Source: an uncultured Clostridia bacterium
GTDB lineage: Bacteria > Bacillota > Dehalobacteriia > UBA4068
DNA: 41,145 nucleotides
Direction of reading: 5' to 3'
NCBI GenBank assembly: GCA_944393575.1
Contig: CALYAP010000043.1
Location: 1-41,145 of the forward strand
Shown here: positions 15,965 to 25,706 of the stretch, one piece after another
How positions within the stretch are numbered: the first letter of the stretch is position 1
Layout of the letters: each line of letters begins with the position of its first letter
Made by a program: the position numbers and the translations under genes
Notes under the pieces: generated by a model
The model's database searches: none
Seen by the model: the letters and a program-made list of their open reading frames with translations, nothing else
What the model was told of the DNA's origin: nothing

Positions 15965-18130
15965 ATGGCAGCGGTTAAACTTGGGATAAGACGAAAAATA
16001 GCGCTGATCTTGGGCCTCTTTCTTTTGGCCTTTTTTCTCGTTATTGTCAAATTAGGCATTGTGCAGATCATTCAAGGTGAAGAACTGCAGGCAAGGGCTG
16101 ATGATTGGCGTACCCGTGACGTTTCAGTGGATGCTGCGCGCGGCACCATCTATGATCGTAATGGCGGTAAGCTGGCTATTAGCATTACTGCTGATTCGGT
16201 AGCTGTCCGCCCGTCTGAAATCAAAGCTCTGCCTGAAGAAGAACAAGAAATAGAGGCGGATAAAACTGCCAGGACTTTGGCCAATATTTTGGATTTGGAT
16301 TATCAAACTGTTTATGATAAAGTTACTTCCGACCAGTCTTATGTTTATATTGCCAGGAAAATAGATTTTGAGCTGGCAGAACAGATCCGTGAAGCTGACC
16401 TGACTGGTGTTGAGCTTGAAGAAGAGACTCAGCGTTATTATCCTAAAGGTACTTTGGCTGCACATATCCTTGGCGGCGCTGGGGTCGACAATCAAGGATT
16501 ATCAGGCATAGAATATGAACTGGAAGATCTTCTGGTCGGTGAAGATGGACGTATTGTTGGCGAATACGACGCTAATGATAATCCCATACCGCAAGCTGAA
16601 TATGAATATATCTCTCCACAGGATGGCTATGATGTTTATTTGACGATTGATGAAAACATCCAGTATTTTTGTGAGCGCGAGCTGGCTAATTTGATGGAAA
16701 GTGAATTCCCGCCTAAAAATGCTGGTATTATCATCATGGATCCTAATACAGGCGAGATTTTGGCGATGGCAGTTGCTAATACCTACGATCCTAATAATTA
16801 TACTGACTATGACTCATCCGTAGTGCGTAATTTCCTGGTCAATGATTCCTATGAGCCGGGCTCTACTTTTAAAATTATTACTACAGCTGTGGCTCTGGAG
16901 GAAGGTACCGTCAGCGAAGATTCATCCTCATTCTATTGCCCCGGCTATGCCATGGTAGCTGGTTCGCGTATTGGTTGTTGGGCATCTACTCCTCATGGGA
17001 CCCAGACTCTGGCTGAGGCGGTTCAAAATTCTTGCAACCCGGCTTTTGTGGCCATTGGTCAAAGCATCGAGGCTAAGGAAGATGGACTCTTCTATAAATA
17101 TATTAATGCTTTTGGTTTTGGTCAGACTACTGGTATCGAACTTAATGGTGAATCCTCCGGTATTTTGCAGGATGAGGCCAATGTTAACCAGGTGGAGATC
17201 TCTACCATTGCTATGGGGCAGGGTATTTCGGTAACGCCAATTCAGATGATTACTGCAGTATCCGCTATTGCTAATGATGGTGTATTATTGAAGCCAACTT
17301 TAGTCTCTAAGGTCATGGATGGCGATACTGTCGTATATGAGCATCAGCCCGAAGAGGTTCGCCTAGTTGTTTCAGCAGAAACTGCTGCAACGGTCAGAGA
17401 ATTAATTGTTAATGTTGTGACTAATGGTTCGGGTACTCAGGCTGCTATTGAAGGCTACACTATCGGTGGTAAAACAGGTACAGCACAGAAAGCTTCTGAG
17501 ACTGGCGGGTATGCACCGGGTAAATATGTAGCATCCTTTGTTGGTATGGTACCTGCAGACGATCCGGAACTAGTTTGTTTGGTAGTGGTTGACGAACCAA
17601 GCGGTGTCTATTATGGCTCTCAGACCGCAGCACCTATTTTCCATTCGGTAATGTCCGATACTCTGCGTTATCTCGGAATTGATCCTGAAGTGGATGCTAA
17701 TGACGGGATTGAAGATGGCGAAGATAATTTAAGCGAGACTGTCCCTAGTGTTGTCAATCTTTCCGTGGCCGATGCTATCACCAATTTGCAGCAGGCTGGT
17801 TTTAATGTTAAGCTCTCCGGAAGTGGCAATACTGTTACTAGTCAGCAACCGGCTGCCGGAGTAACGGCTAAGTCTGGGTCAACTGTGCTTTTGACAGCAG
17901 GAGATGACAGTGAGGAAAATGAAGGAATGGTTACAGTGCCAGACCTAAGGGGTAAACGTTTTGCTGAGGTAGCTAATATCCTCTCTGTTTTAGGTCTATC
18001 ACTTTCTGCAGAAGGCAGCGGGGTAGCTTATAGCCAATCTCCGGATTATGGGGCAGTGGTCCCTTCTGGTACAACGATATCGGTTAAATTCGAAGACGAG
18101 GATGATAGTATCACAGTTATTGCCCCGTGA
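15965..18130 (+). CDS. Class B penicillin-binding protein with two PASTA domains (FtsI/SpoVD type)
   Basis: A 721-residue high-molecular-weight transpeptidase. N-terminal membrane helix (about 11-33), dimerisation domain (RGTIYDRNGGKLA), and the penicillin-binding domain with S300-T-F-K (active serine), S356-C-N and K503-T-G. Two PASTA domains follow (about 590-640 and 660-715, beginning VPSVVNL and VPDLRGK). The enzyme cross-links septal or spore-cortex peptidoglycan with the SEDS protein encoded downstream. Whether it is the FtsI or SpoVD equivalent cannot be decided; no sporulation gene is visible. GAGGTGG precedes the ATG. Its stop lies 32 bases before the murE start. Confidence 0.92.
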   Translation: MAAVKLGIRRKIALILGLFLLAFFLVIVKLGIVQIIQGEELQARADDWRTRDVSVDAARGTIYDRNGGKLAISITADSVAVRPSEIKALPEEEQEIEADKTARTLANILDLDYQTVYDKVTSDQSYVYIARKIDFELAEQIREADLTGVELEEETQRYYPKGTLAAHILGGAGVDNQGLSGIEYELEDLLVGEDGRIVGEYDANDNPIPQAEYEYISPQDGYDVYLTIDENIQYFCERELANLMESEFPPKNAGIIIMDPNTGEILAMAVANTYDPNNYTDYDSSVVRNFLVNDSYEPGSTFKIITTAVALEEGTVSEDSSSFYCPGYAMVAGSRIGCWASTPHGTQTLAEAVQNSCNPAFVAIGQSIEAKEDGLFYKYINAFGFGQTTGIELNGESSGILQDEANVNQVEISTIAMGQGISVTPIQMITAVSAIANDGVLLKPTLVSKVMDGDTVVYEHQPEEVRLVVSAETAATVRELIVNVVTNGSGTQAAIEGYTIGGKTGTAQKASETGGYAPGKYVASFVGMVPADDPELVCLVVVDEPSGVYYGSQTAAPIFHSVMSDTLRYLGIDPEVDANDGIEDGEDNLSETVPSVVNLSVADAITNLQQAGFNVKLSGSGNTVTSQQPAAGVTAKSGSTVLLTAGDDSEENEGMVTVPDLRGKRFAEVANILSVLGLSLSAEGSGVAYSQSPDYGAVVPSGTTISVKFEDEDDSITVIAP

Positions 18131-18162
18131 TTGAGGTGCGCAAGGGTAAGGGAGGTTTTAGC

Positions 18163-19638
18163 ATGAAACTGAATAAACTACTTGAAGTATTGGGTAATGA
18201 TATTATTGTTTCTGGTGATACTGATATTGATATCTCCGCCTTGGCATATGATTCGCGTAAAGTTGAACCAGGATGCCTTTTTGTGGCCATTCCCGGTACG
18301 CAGGTGGACGGACATAATTATATCCAACAAGCTATAGATGCTGGCGCGGTGGCTATAGTTGGCGAGAGAAATGTTGATACTGGGGACAAGCCGCTGATTA
18401 TTGTCAAAGAAAGCCGACATGCTTTAGCTGCTATGTCTGCCGCCTTTTATAATTATCCTGATCGGCGTCTCCGTTTGATCGGCGTTACTGGTACTAATGG
18501 TAAAACGACTACCACGTATTTGCTGAAATGGTTGTTGGAATCTGTTGGTCATAAGGTTGGATTGGTCGGTACTATCAATAATTTGGCTGGTGATAAGATC
18601 CTCCCCGCCACTCATACCACACCTGAATCCTTAGAGCTATATCAGCTGTTTGCAATGATGGAAGCAGAGGGTTGCGATTATCTGGTTATTGAGGCCTCTT
18701 CTCATGCCTTAGACCAGGGTAGAGTTTCCGCTTGTAATTTTGCTGGAGCGGTATTTACTAATCTAACTCAGGATCACTTGGATTATCATTTGACAATAGA
18801 AAATTACTGTCAGAGTAAGGCAAAATTATTCAGGCAGCTTGATCCTAGTGCTGATAACCGTTATGGCGTAGTCAATGTTGATGATGCGCACGGCTATGTT
18901 TTTGAGGAAGCATGCACTGCTCCGGTCTGGACCTATGGCAGTAAAGATAGCGCTACTACTGTTAGGTTGCTAGACTATTCTTCGTCGTCTAAGGGAATGC
19001 ATTTTTCTATTGCTTACCAACGGCAGAAATATGCTATCTCTATCCCTCTGATCGGTAAATTCAATGTCTACAACAGTATGGCTGCTTTGACGGCTGCCTT
19101 GGCCGAGGGAATGGCGGTAGATGATATTATCAAAGCTCTAGCAACAGCCCCACAGGCTCCGGGGCGTTTTGAATTGATCGATGAAGGACAGGATTTCATG
19201 GTAGTGGTAGATTATGCTCATACCCCAGATGGCTTGAAGAATGTGCTTAATTCTGCTGAGAAGCTCGATCCGCGCCGTCTGATCAGCGTTTTTGGCTGTG
19301 GGGGGAACCGTGATCGCGGGAAACGCCCGATCATGGGACGTATTGCCGGCGCTATCAGCGATATTGCGATCATCACATCTGATAATCCACGCTTTGAGGA
19401 CCCCATGGCCATCATTGATGAGGTCGAAGAAGGGATCAAGGGTGTTTGTAATAATTATTTGATTGAGCCGGATCGCGCTAAAGCTATCGAATTAGCTATC
19501 AATATGGCAGAGCCCGGTGATATGGTTGTATTGGCTGGTAAAGGGCATGAGGATTACCAGATTTTAGGCGATAAAAAGATTCATTTTGACGATAGAGAAT
19601 ATGCAAGGGAAACTATCCGCCGTAGACTGGCTAAATAA
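18163..19638 (+). CDS. murE: UDP-MurNAc-tripeptide synthetase MurE, diaminopimelate type
   Basis: A 491-residue Mur ligase that adds the third stem residue to UDP-MurNAc-L-Ala-D-Glu. The ATP loop is GVTGTNGKTTTT (K114), with HTTPESLELY and LTQDHLDYH in the central domain. The substrate motif is D407-N-P-R410, which selects meso-diaminopimelate rather than lysine. I start at ATG 18163, 6 bases after GGAGGT, although the frame is open from GTG 18127. The expected next gene, murF, is missing: mraY starts 17 bases after the stop. Confidence 0.95.
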   Translation: MKLNKLLEVLGNDIIVSGDTDIDISALAYDSRKVEPGCLFVAIPGTQVDGHNYIQQAIDAGAVAIVGERNVDTGDKPLIIVKESRHALAAMSAAFYNYPDRRLRLIGVTGTNGKTTTTYLLKWLLESVGHKVGLVGTINNLAGDKILPATHTTPESLELYQLFAMMEAEGCDYLVIEASSHALDQGRVSACNFAGAVFTNLTQDHLDYHLTIENYCQSKAKLFRQLDPSADNRYGVVNVDDAHGYVFEEACTAPVWTYGSKDSATTVRLLDYSSSSKGMHFSIAYQRQKYAISIPLIGKFNVYNSMAALTAALAEGMAVDDIIKALATAPQAPGRFELIDEGQDFMVVVDYAHTPDGLKNVLNSAEKLDPRRLISVFGCGGNRDRGKRPIMGRIAGAISDIAIITSDNPRFEDPMAIIDEVEEGIKGVCNNYLIEPDRAKAIELAINMAEPGDMVVLAGKGHEDYQILGDKKIHFDDREYARETIRRRLAK

Positions 19639-19655
19639 GCTAAGGGGAAAGGGTC

Positions 19656-20627
19656 ATGGTGAATTTATTTCTGTTTCTGGGAGCATTATTACTAACCATC
19701 ATTATTGGACGAGTTTTGTTGCCGGTTTTGATAAACCTCAAAGTCAAACAATCGATCCGGCAGGAGGGACCACAAAAGCATCTGGCCAAAGCTGGCACAC
19801 CGACTATGGGCGGGCTTATTTTCATTGCTGCTGCTTTGATTTGTTGTTTGTTCCTCATCGATGATGACCCCTTGCTATGGGTCTGGTTATTCTCGTTCCT
19901 GAGTTTTGGCTTGATCGGTTTTTTGGATGATTATGCTAAGCTCAGACATCATGAAAATAAGGGGCTCTCAGGCAAACAGAAATTAGCTGCTCAGTTTGTG
20001 GCTGTAGCTGTGCTGCTGCTAATGAATCAGTTTTTGATGGGACGCGGCACAGTGATTGATTTTTTCGGCTTCCCTGTTGATTTTGGCTGGTTCTACTACG
20101 TGATCGTAGCAGTGTTTGTGGTAGGGATGGTCAATGCTGTTAATCTTACTGATGGATTAGATGGCTTAGCTTCAGGTGTAAGCTTTTTTACCTTCGCTGG
20201 TTTTTTCGTTATCGGCATTTCATTAGCAGGAATATCTTCCCGCTACGAATTGTTACCGAATCTATCAGTGATCATGGCAGGGTGTTGTCTGGGATTTTTG
20301 TTCTATAACCATTATCCTGCCAAGGTTTTTATGGGCGATACCGGCTCTATGGCTTTGGGGGGAGCAGTAGTTGGTTTAGCTGTTACTTGCCGCTTGGAAG
20401 TAGTCTTGATCGGCCTAGGGTTGGTTTATTTGCTGGAAGCTCTTTCAGTGATATTGCAAGTGGCATGGTTTAAATTGACTGGTAAACGCCTGTTCCTGAT
20501 GTCGCCCATCCACCATCATTTTGAGTTGAAGGGATGGAAGGAGACTAAGGTCACTGCTGTATTCTATCTGGCAGCAGCAGTTTGTGTGATTATTACTGTA
20601 TGGGCATTTTGCACATTTGCTATATAA
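19656..20627 (+). CDS. mraY: Phospho-MurNAc-pentapeptide transferase MraY
   Basis: A 323-residue polytopic membrane enzyme that makes lipid I from UDP-MurNAc-pentapeptide and undecaprenyl phosphate. Signature loops are KQSIRQEGPQKHLAKAGTPTMGG, GFLDDYAKL with the paired aspartates, NLTDGLDGLASG, MGDTGSMALGG and the HHHFELKGW histidine triad. Length is normal. The ribosome-binding region is purine-rich (AAGGGGAAAGGG). It sits directly after murE, in the place where murF-mraY is usually found, and is 12 bases from murD. Confidence 0.96.
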   Translation: MVNLFLFLGALLLTIIIGRVLLPVLINLKVKQSIRQEGPQKHLAKAGTPTMGGLIFIAAALICCLFLIDDDPLLWVWLFSFLSFGLIGFLDDYAKLRHHENKGLSGKQKLAAQFVAVAVLLLMNQFLMGRGTVIDFFGFPVDFGWFYYVIVAVFVVGMVNAVNLTDGLDGLASGVSFFTFAGFFVIGISLAGISSRYELLPNLSVIMAGCCLGFLFYNHYPAKVFMGDTGSMALGGAVVGLAVTCRLEVVLIGLGLVYLLEALSVILQVAWFKLTGKRLFLMSPIHHHFELKGWKETKVTAVFYLAAAVCVIITVWAFCTFAI

Positions 20628-20639
20628 GGAGGCCGTGGA

Positions 20640-21986
20640 ATGGAGCTGGGAGGAAAAACAGTTTTAGTGGTTGGCGGCGGTAAAAGCGGTATGGCTGCCT
20701 GTCACTATTTGCTTAGCAACGGATGTCAGGTAATACTGGCTGATAATAAAAGTCAAGAGGTTTTGCTAAAGGATAAAGAGATCGCTGCATTCGTCAAACA
20801 GGGCGGACAGTTGATCAGCGGCAATGTTATTCCAGAGAAGGTCACCTGGGAACTAACAATAGTCAGCCCGGGAGTGCCGCTGCATATCCCCATTTTAAAT
20901 ATGACCCGTGCTGCTGGGGTGAAAATTATTGGTGAGATAGAGCTTGCCTATTCGATAACCGACACCCCATTCATTGGTGTTACTGGCACTAATGGCAAAA
21001 CTACCACTACCTCGATGATCGGGCATATCCTCAAGGAATGCGGTGTAAGTGTTTTGGTCGGAGGCAATATTGGTAAGCCTCTGGTGGATAGCGTCACTGA
21101 TTTTCATGGGGATTACATTGTTGCTGAGCTATCCAGCTTCCAGCTGGAAAGCTGTGTGACCTTCAGCCCCCGGGTAGCGGTATATCTTAATCTTACTCCT
21201 GATCATTTGGACAGGCATGGCGATATGGATGGCTATGCTGCTGCAAAAGAGAAAATTTTTGCCCAACAGAAGAAAGATGATTTTGCGGTTCTTAATTTAG
21301 ATGATGAATATATTAAACGAGCTGCTGAACATATCTGCGCCCGCAAGTTTTGGTTTAGTCTGCATCTCAAACCGGAAAATGGCATATACTTTGATGAAGG
21401 AGTCCTTCATTATATGGTGGACGGCCAAGAAAAGTTCTCCTTTAGAACAGAGAAAATTTTTATTAAGGGTATGCACAATGTGCAAAATGCCATGGCTGCT
21501 TTTTTGGCTGCAGCAGTGATTGGTCTTGATCCTCAACAGATCGCCCAGGCTATTTATTCCTTTAAAGGAGTTGCCCATCGTTTGGAGTTTGTTACTGAGC
21601 GCGACGGCGTATTGTTTATTAATGACTCTAAAGGGACTAATCCGGCTAGTACTGTTCAGGCCATTTATGCCTATGATCAGCCCATGGTCTTGCTCTTGGG
21701 TGGCCGTAACAAGGGCAGCGATTTTAGCGAACTGATGGAATTGATAAAAAAACGTGTTAAGCAATGCATCATCTATGGCGAAGCTGCTGGTGAGATTAAA
21801 CGAGCAGCTGATGAAGTTGGGTATACTAGTTATATCATGGCTAATGATTTTGCAGATGCTGTAGCTTTGGCAAAGAATAATGCCTCTTCTGGCGATGTGG
21901 TAATGCTCTCGCCAGCTTGTGCCTCATGGGATAGCTTTGATAATTTTGAACAACGCGGTGATAAATTCAAAGAGCTGGTAAAGTAA
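20640..21986 (+). CDS. murD: UDP-MurNAc-L-alanine:D-glutamate ligase MurD
   Basis: A 448-residue Mur ligase that adds D-glutamate. The N-terminal domain reads TVLVVGGGKSGMAAC, the ATP loop GVTGTNGKTTTTSMI, the central domain AELSSFQLES and LNLTPDHLDRH, and the C-terminal domain FINDSKGTNPASTVQA, with LSPACASWDSFDNFEQRG near the end. All are diagnostic of MurD. Length is normal. AAGGAGG lies 7 bases before the ATG. It is 15 bases from the SEDS gene. Confidence 0.96.
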   Translation: MELGGKTVLVVGGGKSGMAACHYLLSNGCQVILADNKSQEVLLKDKEIAAFVKQGGQLISGNVIPEKVTWELTIVSPGVPLHIPILNMTRAAGVKIIGEIELAYSITDTPFIGVTGTNGKTTTTSMIGHILKECGVSVLVGGNIGKPLVDSVTDFHGDYIVAELSSFQLESCVTFSPRVAVYLNLTPDHLDRHGDMDGYAAAKEKIFAQQKKDDFAVLNLDDEYIKRAAEHICARKFWFSLHLKPENGIYFDEGVLHYMVDGQEKFSFRTEKIFIKGMHNVQNAMAAFLAAAVIGLDPQQIAQAIYSFKGVAHRLEFVTERDGVLFINDSKGTNPASTVQAIYAYDQPMVLLLGGRNKGSDFSELMELIKKRVKQCIIYGEAAGEIKRAADEVGYTSYIMANDFADAVALAKNNASSGDVVMLSPACASWDSFDNFEQRGDKFKELVK

Positions 21987-22001
21987 CTATCAGGGAGAAA
22001 G

Positions 22002-23120
22002 ATGAAACAAATCGGCGAAAAAAGAACTAGACTTAGACCAGACTGGTGGCTGTTGGTGGCGGTGATTGCCTTGACCGCTTTCGGTATCATTATGGTTTTT
22101 TCAGCCAGTCAGTATTTTGCTGCCTATGAGCCATATAATGATGCTTATAAGTTTCTGAAGGATCAGCTGTTTAATGCCTTTGTCGGTCTGGTTGTTCTTA
22201 TTGTTGCCTTCCAAGTTAAAATTAAATTTTATAAAAAGATCACCTATCCGGTTTTTATCGCCCTGTTAGGTATTCTGGTTTTTATGGTGGTATCAACCAA
22301 TATCGCTACCATTGGCGGTGCTCAGCGCTGGTTGGAGGTCTTTGGTACTAGCGTGCAGCCATCTGAGTTGGCAAAAATTATTTTGCCTATGGCTTTGGCT
22401 AAATGGATGACTATGCATCAAAATGAGCTTGGCTCTTTTAAGATGGGTTACCTGCCTACTATTGGTGCTACTGCTCTCACTTGCGGCTTGATCTTTGGGC
22501 AGAAATCTTTGTCTGTAGCTATCGTCGTAGGTGTGGCTGCTTTTGTGATGATGTTTTGTGCAGGCGTCCGGCCCAAGTATTTGTTGTTGACTATTGGGGC
22601 CGGAGTTGCCGCTGTTATTGGTGCTATTTTGATCGAGCCCTTCCGTATGCAGCGCATTTATGCTTGGTTTGACCCATGGGCCTATTCTTCGGGTGATGGC
22701 TGGCAGACTTGTCAATCCTTAATGGCTTTGGGATCCGGGGGCCTCACCGGCGTTGGTTTAGGTGAGGGTGGATCTAAATGGTTTTATTTGCCTGCCCGTC
22801 ATACAGACTTTATTTTCTCGATCATCGGTGAAGAGCTTGGCTTTATCGGCGCAGTTCTAGTGGTATTACTGATTGCCTTTATCGTTTGGCGTGGGATTAT
22901 GATCGCTGTTAAAGCTCCGGATATGTATACCTCTTTGCTGGCGTTAGGACTTATCAGTTCAATTGCTATTCAGTCGATCATCAATTTAGGCGTAGTCACT
23001 GGGCTTCTGCCGGTCACTGGCGTTACTTTACCTTTTGTCAGTTACGGTGGTACCTCATTGGTAGTATCTTTAGGCATGATAGGTATTTTGCTAAATATTT
23101 CCTGTTATACAGAAAAATAG
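22002..23120 (+). CDS. SEDS-family peptidoglycan glycosyltransferase (FtsW/SpoVE)
   Basis: A 372-residue protein with about ten membrane helices. Family motifs: IMVFSASQYFA, GGAQRWLEVFGTSVQPSELAKI with the catalytic-region acidic residue, the long extracellular loop with WFDPWAY..GDGWQTCQSLMALGSGGLTGVGLGEG, LPARHTDFIFSIIGEELGF, and VTGLLPVTGVTLPFVSYGG at the end. SEDS proteins polymerise lipid II with a class B PBP; the partner is probably the PASTA PBP upstream. FtsW and SpoVE cannot be told apart from one sequence. GGGAGA precedes the ATG. Confidence 0.94.
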   Translation: MKQIGEKRTRLRPDWWLLVAVIALTAFGIIMVFSASQYFAAYEPYNDAYKFLKDQLFNAFVGLVVLIVAFQVKIKFYKKITYPVFIALLGILVFMVVSTNIATIGGAQRWLEVFGTSVQPSELAKIILPMALAKWMTMHQNELGSFKMGYLPTIGATALTCGLIFGQKSLSVAIVVGVAAFVMMFCAGVRPKYLLLTIGAGVAAVIGAILIEPFRMQRIYAWFDPWAYSSGDGWQTCQSLMALGSGGLTGVGLGEGGSKWFYLPARHTDFIFSIIGEELGFIGAVLVVLLIAFIVWRGIMIAVKAPDMYTSLLALGLISSIAIQSIINLGVVTGLLPVTGVTLPFVSYGGTSLVVSLGMIGILLNISCYTEK

Positions 23121-23153
23121 GATAATTATGTCCAAAAGGTCCATGCACTTCCC

Positions 23154-23181
23154 TTGCAACTAAGCATAAATAGTGTATAAT
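23154..23181 (+). promoter_or_regulatory. Internal promoter before murG
   Basis: TTGCAA (23154-23159), 16 bases, TATAAT (23176-23181), in the 91-base gap between the SEDS gene and murG, the widest gap within the cluster. The predicted start (about 23188) leaves a leader with just the AGGGGG ribosome-binding site. Confidence 0.6.
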
Positions 23182-23211
23182 ATAAGTATTGTGCTTATAG
23201 GGGGAATGATT

Positions 23212-24315
23212 ATGCGGGCTGTTATATCCGGCGGAGGTACGGGCGGACATATTTATCCTGCTTTGGCTATTGCTGAAGAGTTACGTGCCCGAGGCGACGA
23301 GATCCTCTATATGGGCGGGGCTGACTCTACCGAAGAGGAATTGGTCAAAGGATACGGATTTGATTTTGCCAGTGTGGCGACTTCTCCTTTGCACCGTAAT
23401 TTGTTGAAGGTAGTAGGAGATCTGGCAGCTAATTGCCGGGGTATGCATGAGGCCAGAAAAATCATTGCTGATTTTGCCCCATCAGTGGCTATCGGTACGG
23501 GCGGTTTTGTCACCGCTCCGGTTTTGTCGGCAGCCCAAAGCCTGCATATCCCCACGATGATCCATGAACAGAATGCCTTTCCTGGCTTGGCTAACCGTCG
23601 TTTAGCCCAAAAGGCAGAGGCCGTTTGCCTGACTTTTGCCCCAGCGCAGAGGTATTTCCCTCACCAGGAAAGAATCCACTACACCGGCTTGCCGGTGCGG
23701 CAGCGGATTATTGAGGCTGGCTGTGAAAGCTTCAAACGAGAGGCATATGCCTTTTTTGAGATTCCTGAAGCAGAACAAACTATTCCCACACTGCTGATTA
23801 CCGGAGGTTCCCAGGGAGCCCAGAGTATCAATGAGGCCGCCTATGCTGCTTATTCTGGATTGCTCGATGCAGGGTATCGGATCATTCATTTGTGTGGCAA
23901 GAAAAATTATTTCAGCATGAAGCAAAAGGCGCCGCAGGATAAGCGGTTGATCCTTTTGCCTTATTTGGAACAAATGGAGTATGGTTTAGCCGTGGCTGAT
24001 CTGGCTTTGGCCAGAGCGGGCGCGTCTTTTCTTGCCGAGGTAGCGGTATTGGGCCTGCCAACAATATTGGTACCATATCCGTATGCTACTAATGATCATC
24101 AGGCTGCTAATGCTAAAGTTTTTTCCGAAGAAGATGCAGCTGTGATGATCAAGGATACTGATCTTAATGGAGAAAGATTACTGCAGATAGTGCAAGCACT
24201 TTTTAATAATCCAGTTCGTCTAGAACGTATGCAAGCAGGAGCGCATCTTTTGGCTAAAACTACTGCTGCTGCGGATATTGCAGATGTAGCATATAGCATT
24301 GCTAAAAATAAATAG
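23212..24315 (+). CDS. murG: UDP-GlcNAc:lipid I GlcNAc transferase MurG
   Basis: A 367-residue GT-B glycosyltransferase that converts lipid I to lipid II at the inner face of the membrane. The N-terminal loop RAVISGGGTGGHIYPALAIAEEL, the second G-rich loop GTGGFVTAPVL, HEQNAFPGLANRRLA, TGGSQGAQSINEA and LARAGASFLAEVAVLGLPTILVPYPYATNDHQ (UDP-GlcNAc site) are all present. I start at ATG 23212, 7 bases after AGGGGG; the frame is open from upstream but the earlier starts lack a spaced ribosome-binding site. It appears to begin a sub-operon with murC and murB. Confidence 0.96.
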   Translation: MRAVISGGGTGGHIYPALAIAEELRARGDEILYMGGADSTEEELVKGYGFDFASVATSPLHRNLLKVVGDLAANCRGMHEARKIIADFAPSVAIGTGGFVTAPVLSAAQSLHIPTMIHEQNAFPGLANRRLAQKAEAVCLTFAPAQRYFPHQERIHYTGLPVRQRIIEAGCESFKREAYAFFEIPEAEQTIPTLLITGGSQGAQSINEAAYAAYSGLLDAGYRIIHLCGKKNYFSMKQKAPQDKRLILLPYLEQMEYGLAVADLALARAGASFLAEVAVLGLPTILVPYPYATNDHQAANAKVFSEEDAAVMIKDTDLNGERLLQIVQALFNNPVRLERMQAGAHLLAKTTAAADIADVAYSIAKNK

Positions 24316-24329
24316 CTAGCGAGGTATTA

Positions 24330-25706
24330 ATGGAAAGCAAACTACATTTCATCGGCATCGGTGGCATCGGTATGAGTGCTATCGCTAAAATTATGCTCCA
24401 TATGGGCTATCAGATCAGTGGTTCTGATGTCAAAGAAGGGCGCCTGACTCAGGAATTGGAGAAAAAGGGCGCTAAAATCTTTTATCAGCATAATGCTGCT
24501 AATATCCCTGATGATGCGCAAGCGGTAGTTTATTCTTCTGCGGTCAAAGAAGATAACCCGGAAATGATTGAGGCACGCCGCCGTGGATTGAAGATTTATA
24601 AACGCGCTGATGCTTTGGCTTTTTTGATGAGTACTGGCATCAGCATCGGTGTAGCTGGTGCTCATGGAAAAACTACCACCTCGGCAATGATCTCGACAAT
24701 GTTGGATTACGCCGGTTGCGATCCTACGATCATTATTGGCGGAATGCTGCCTACTATTGGTGGCAGTAATGCTAAAGCTGGCGATGGTAAATATCTGGTA
24801 GCTGAGGCAGATGAAAGTGACGGCACCTTTTTGCTTTTACATCCGACTATTGCGGTAGTGACTAATGTTGAAGCAGATCACCTGGATTTTTATGAGGGAT
24901 TGAATAATATTATTAGAGCCTTTGAACAGTATCTCCGCCAAATTCCTGAGAATGGCTTTGCTGTTTATTGTGCTGATTGCCCGATCTGCCGCGATTTAGC
25001 CTTTACAGTGCCAGGGTGCTATATCAGCTATGCCTTGAATGAAGAGGCTGATTATACTGCCAAGAACATAATTCAAGGTAATGGCGTCTCTGCAGATATC
25101 TATTACCATGGCGATAAGCTAGGCCGGTTGCACCTTTCCGTGCCAGGGGAACATAATATTGCCAATGCTATGGCCGCTATTGCCGTGGGTCGCCAGTTGG
25201 GCCTTGATTTCGCTACCTGCGCTGCTGGGCTGGCTCATTTCCAGGGCACTGGCCGCCGCTTTGAGAAAATGGGTGAATTTAACGGATTAACTGTTATTGA
25301 TGATTATGCTCATCATCCGACAGAGATCAAAAAAACGATTGAAGCTGCCCGCGGCCAAGGGGCTAAAAATTTGACGGTGGTATTTCAGCCGCATCGCTAT
25401 AGCCGTACGCAAAGTATGTATGCTGAATTTGCTGAAGCATTGATGGGCGCAGATAAGGTGATTCTTTGCGAAATTTATCCGGCCTTTGAAAAGCCAATTC
25501 CAGGAGTTTCTGCTAAACTGATTGCTGATTGCATGGTGGATTTAGGCCATCAACAGGTGGTTTATACTGATAGCTTAGATGCTACCTATGAATATCTGAA
25601 AAATAATATTGCTGATGAAGATATGCTTTTGATCATGGGAGCAGGAAATATCAGAAGCGTTTCAGAACGTTTTGCCCAAGATAGAAGGGAGTCCCAGAAT
25701 GGATAA
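24330..25706 (+). CDS. murC: UDP-MurNAc:L-alanine ligase MurC
   Basis: A 458-residue Mur ligase that adds L-alanine, the first stem residue. Signatures: LHFIGIGGIGMSAIA at the N-terminus, AGAHGKTTTSAM as ATP loop, EADESDGTFL, VTNVEADHLDFY, DDYAHHPTEIKKTI and FQPHRYSRTQSM. GAGGT precedes the ATG; it is 14 bases from murG and its 3' end overlaps the murB start by 8 bases, indicating coupled translation. Confidence 0.96.
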   Translation: MESKLHFIGIGGIGMSAIAKIMLHMGYQISGSDVKEGRLTQELEKKGAKIFYQHNAANIPDDAQAVVYSSAVKEDNPEMIEARRRGLKIYKRADALAFLMSTGISIGVAGAHGKTTTSAMISTMLDYAGCDPTIIIGGMLPTIGGSNAKAGDGKYLVAEADESDGTFLLLHPTIAVVTNVEADHLDFYEGLNNIIRAFEQYLRQIPENGFAVYCADCPICRDLAFTVPGCYISYALNEEADYTAKNIIQGNGVSADIYYHGDKLGRLHLSVPGEHNIANAMAAIAVGRQLGLDFATCAAGLAHFQGTGRRFEKMGEFNGLTVIDDYAHHPTEIKKTIEAARGQGAKNLTVVFQPHRYSRTQSMYAEFAEALMGADKVILCEIYPAFEKPIPGVSAKLIADCMVDLGHQQVVYTDSLDATYEYLKNNIADEDMLLIMGAGNIRSVSERFAQDRRESQNG

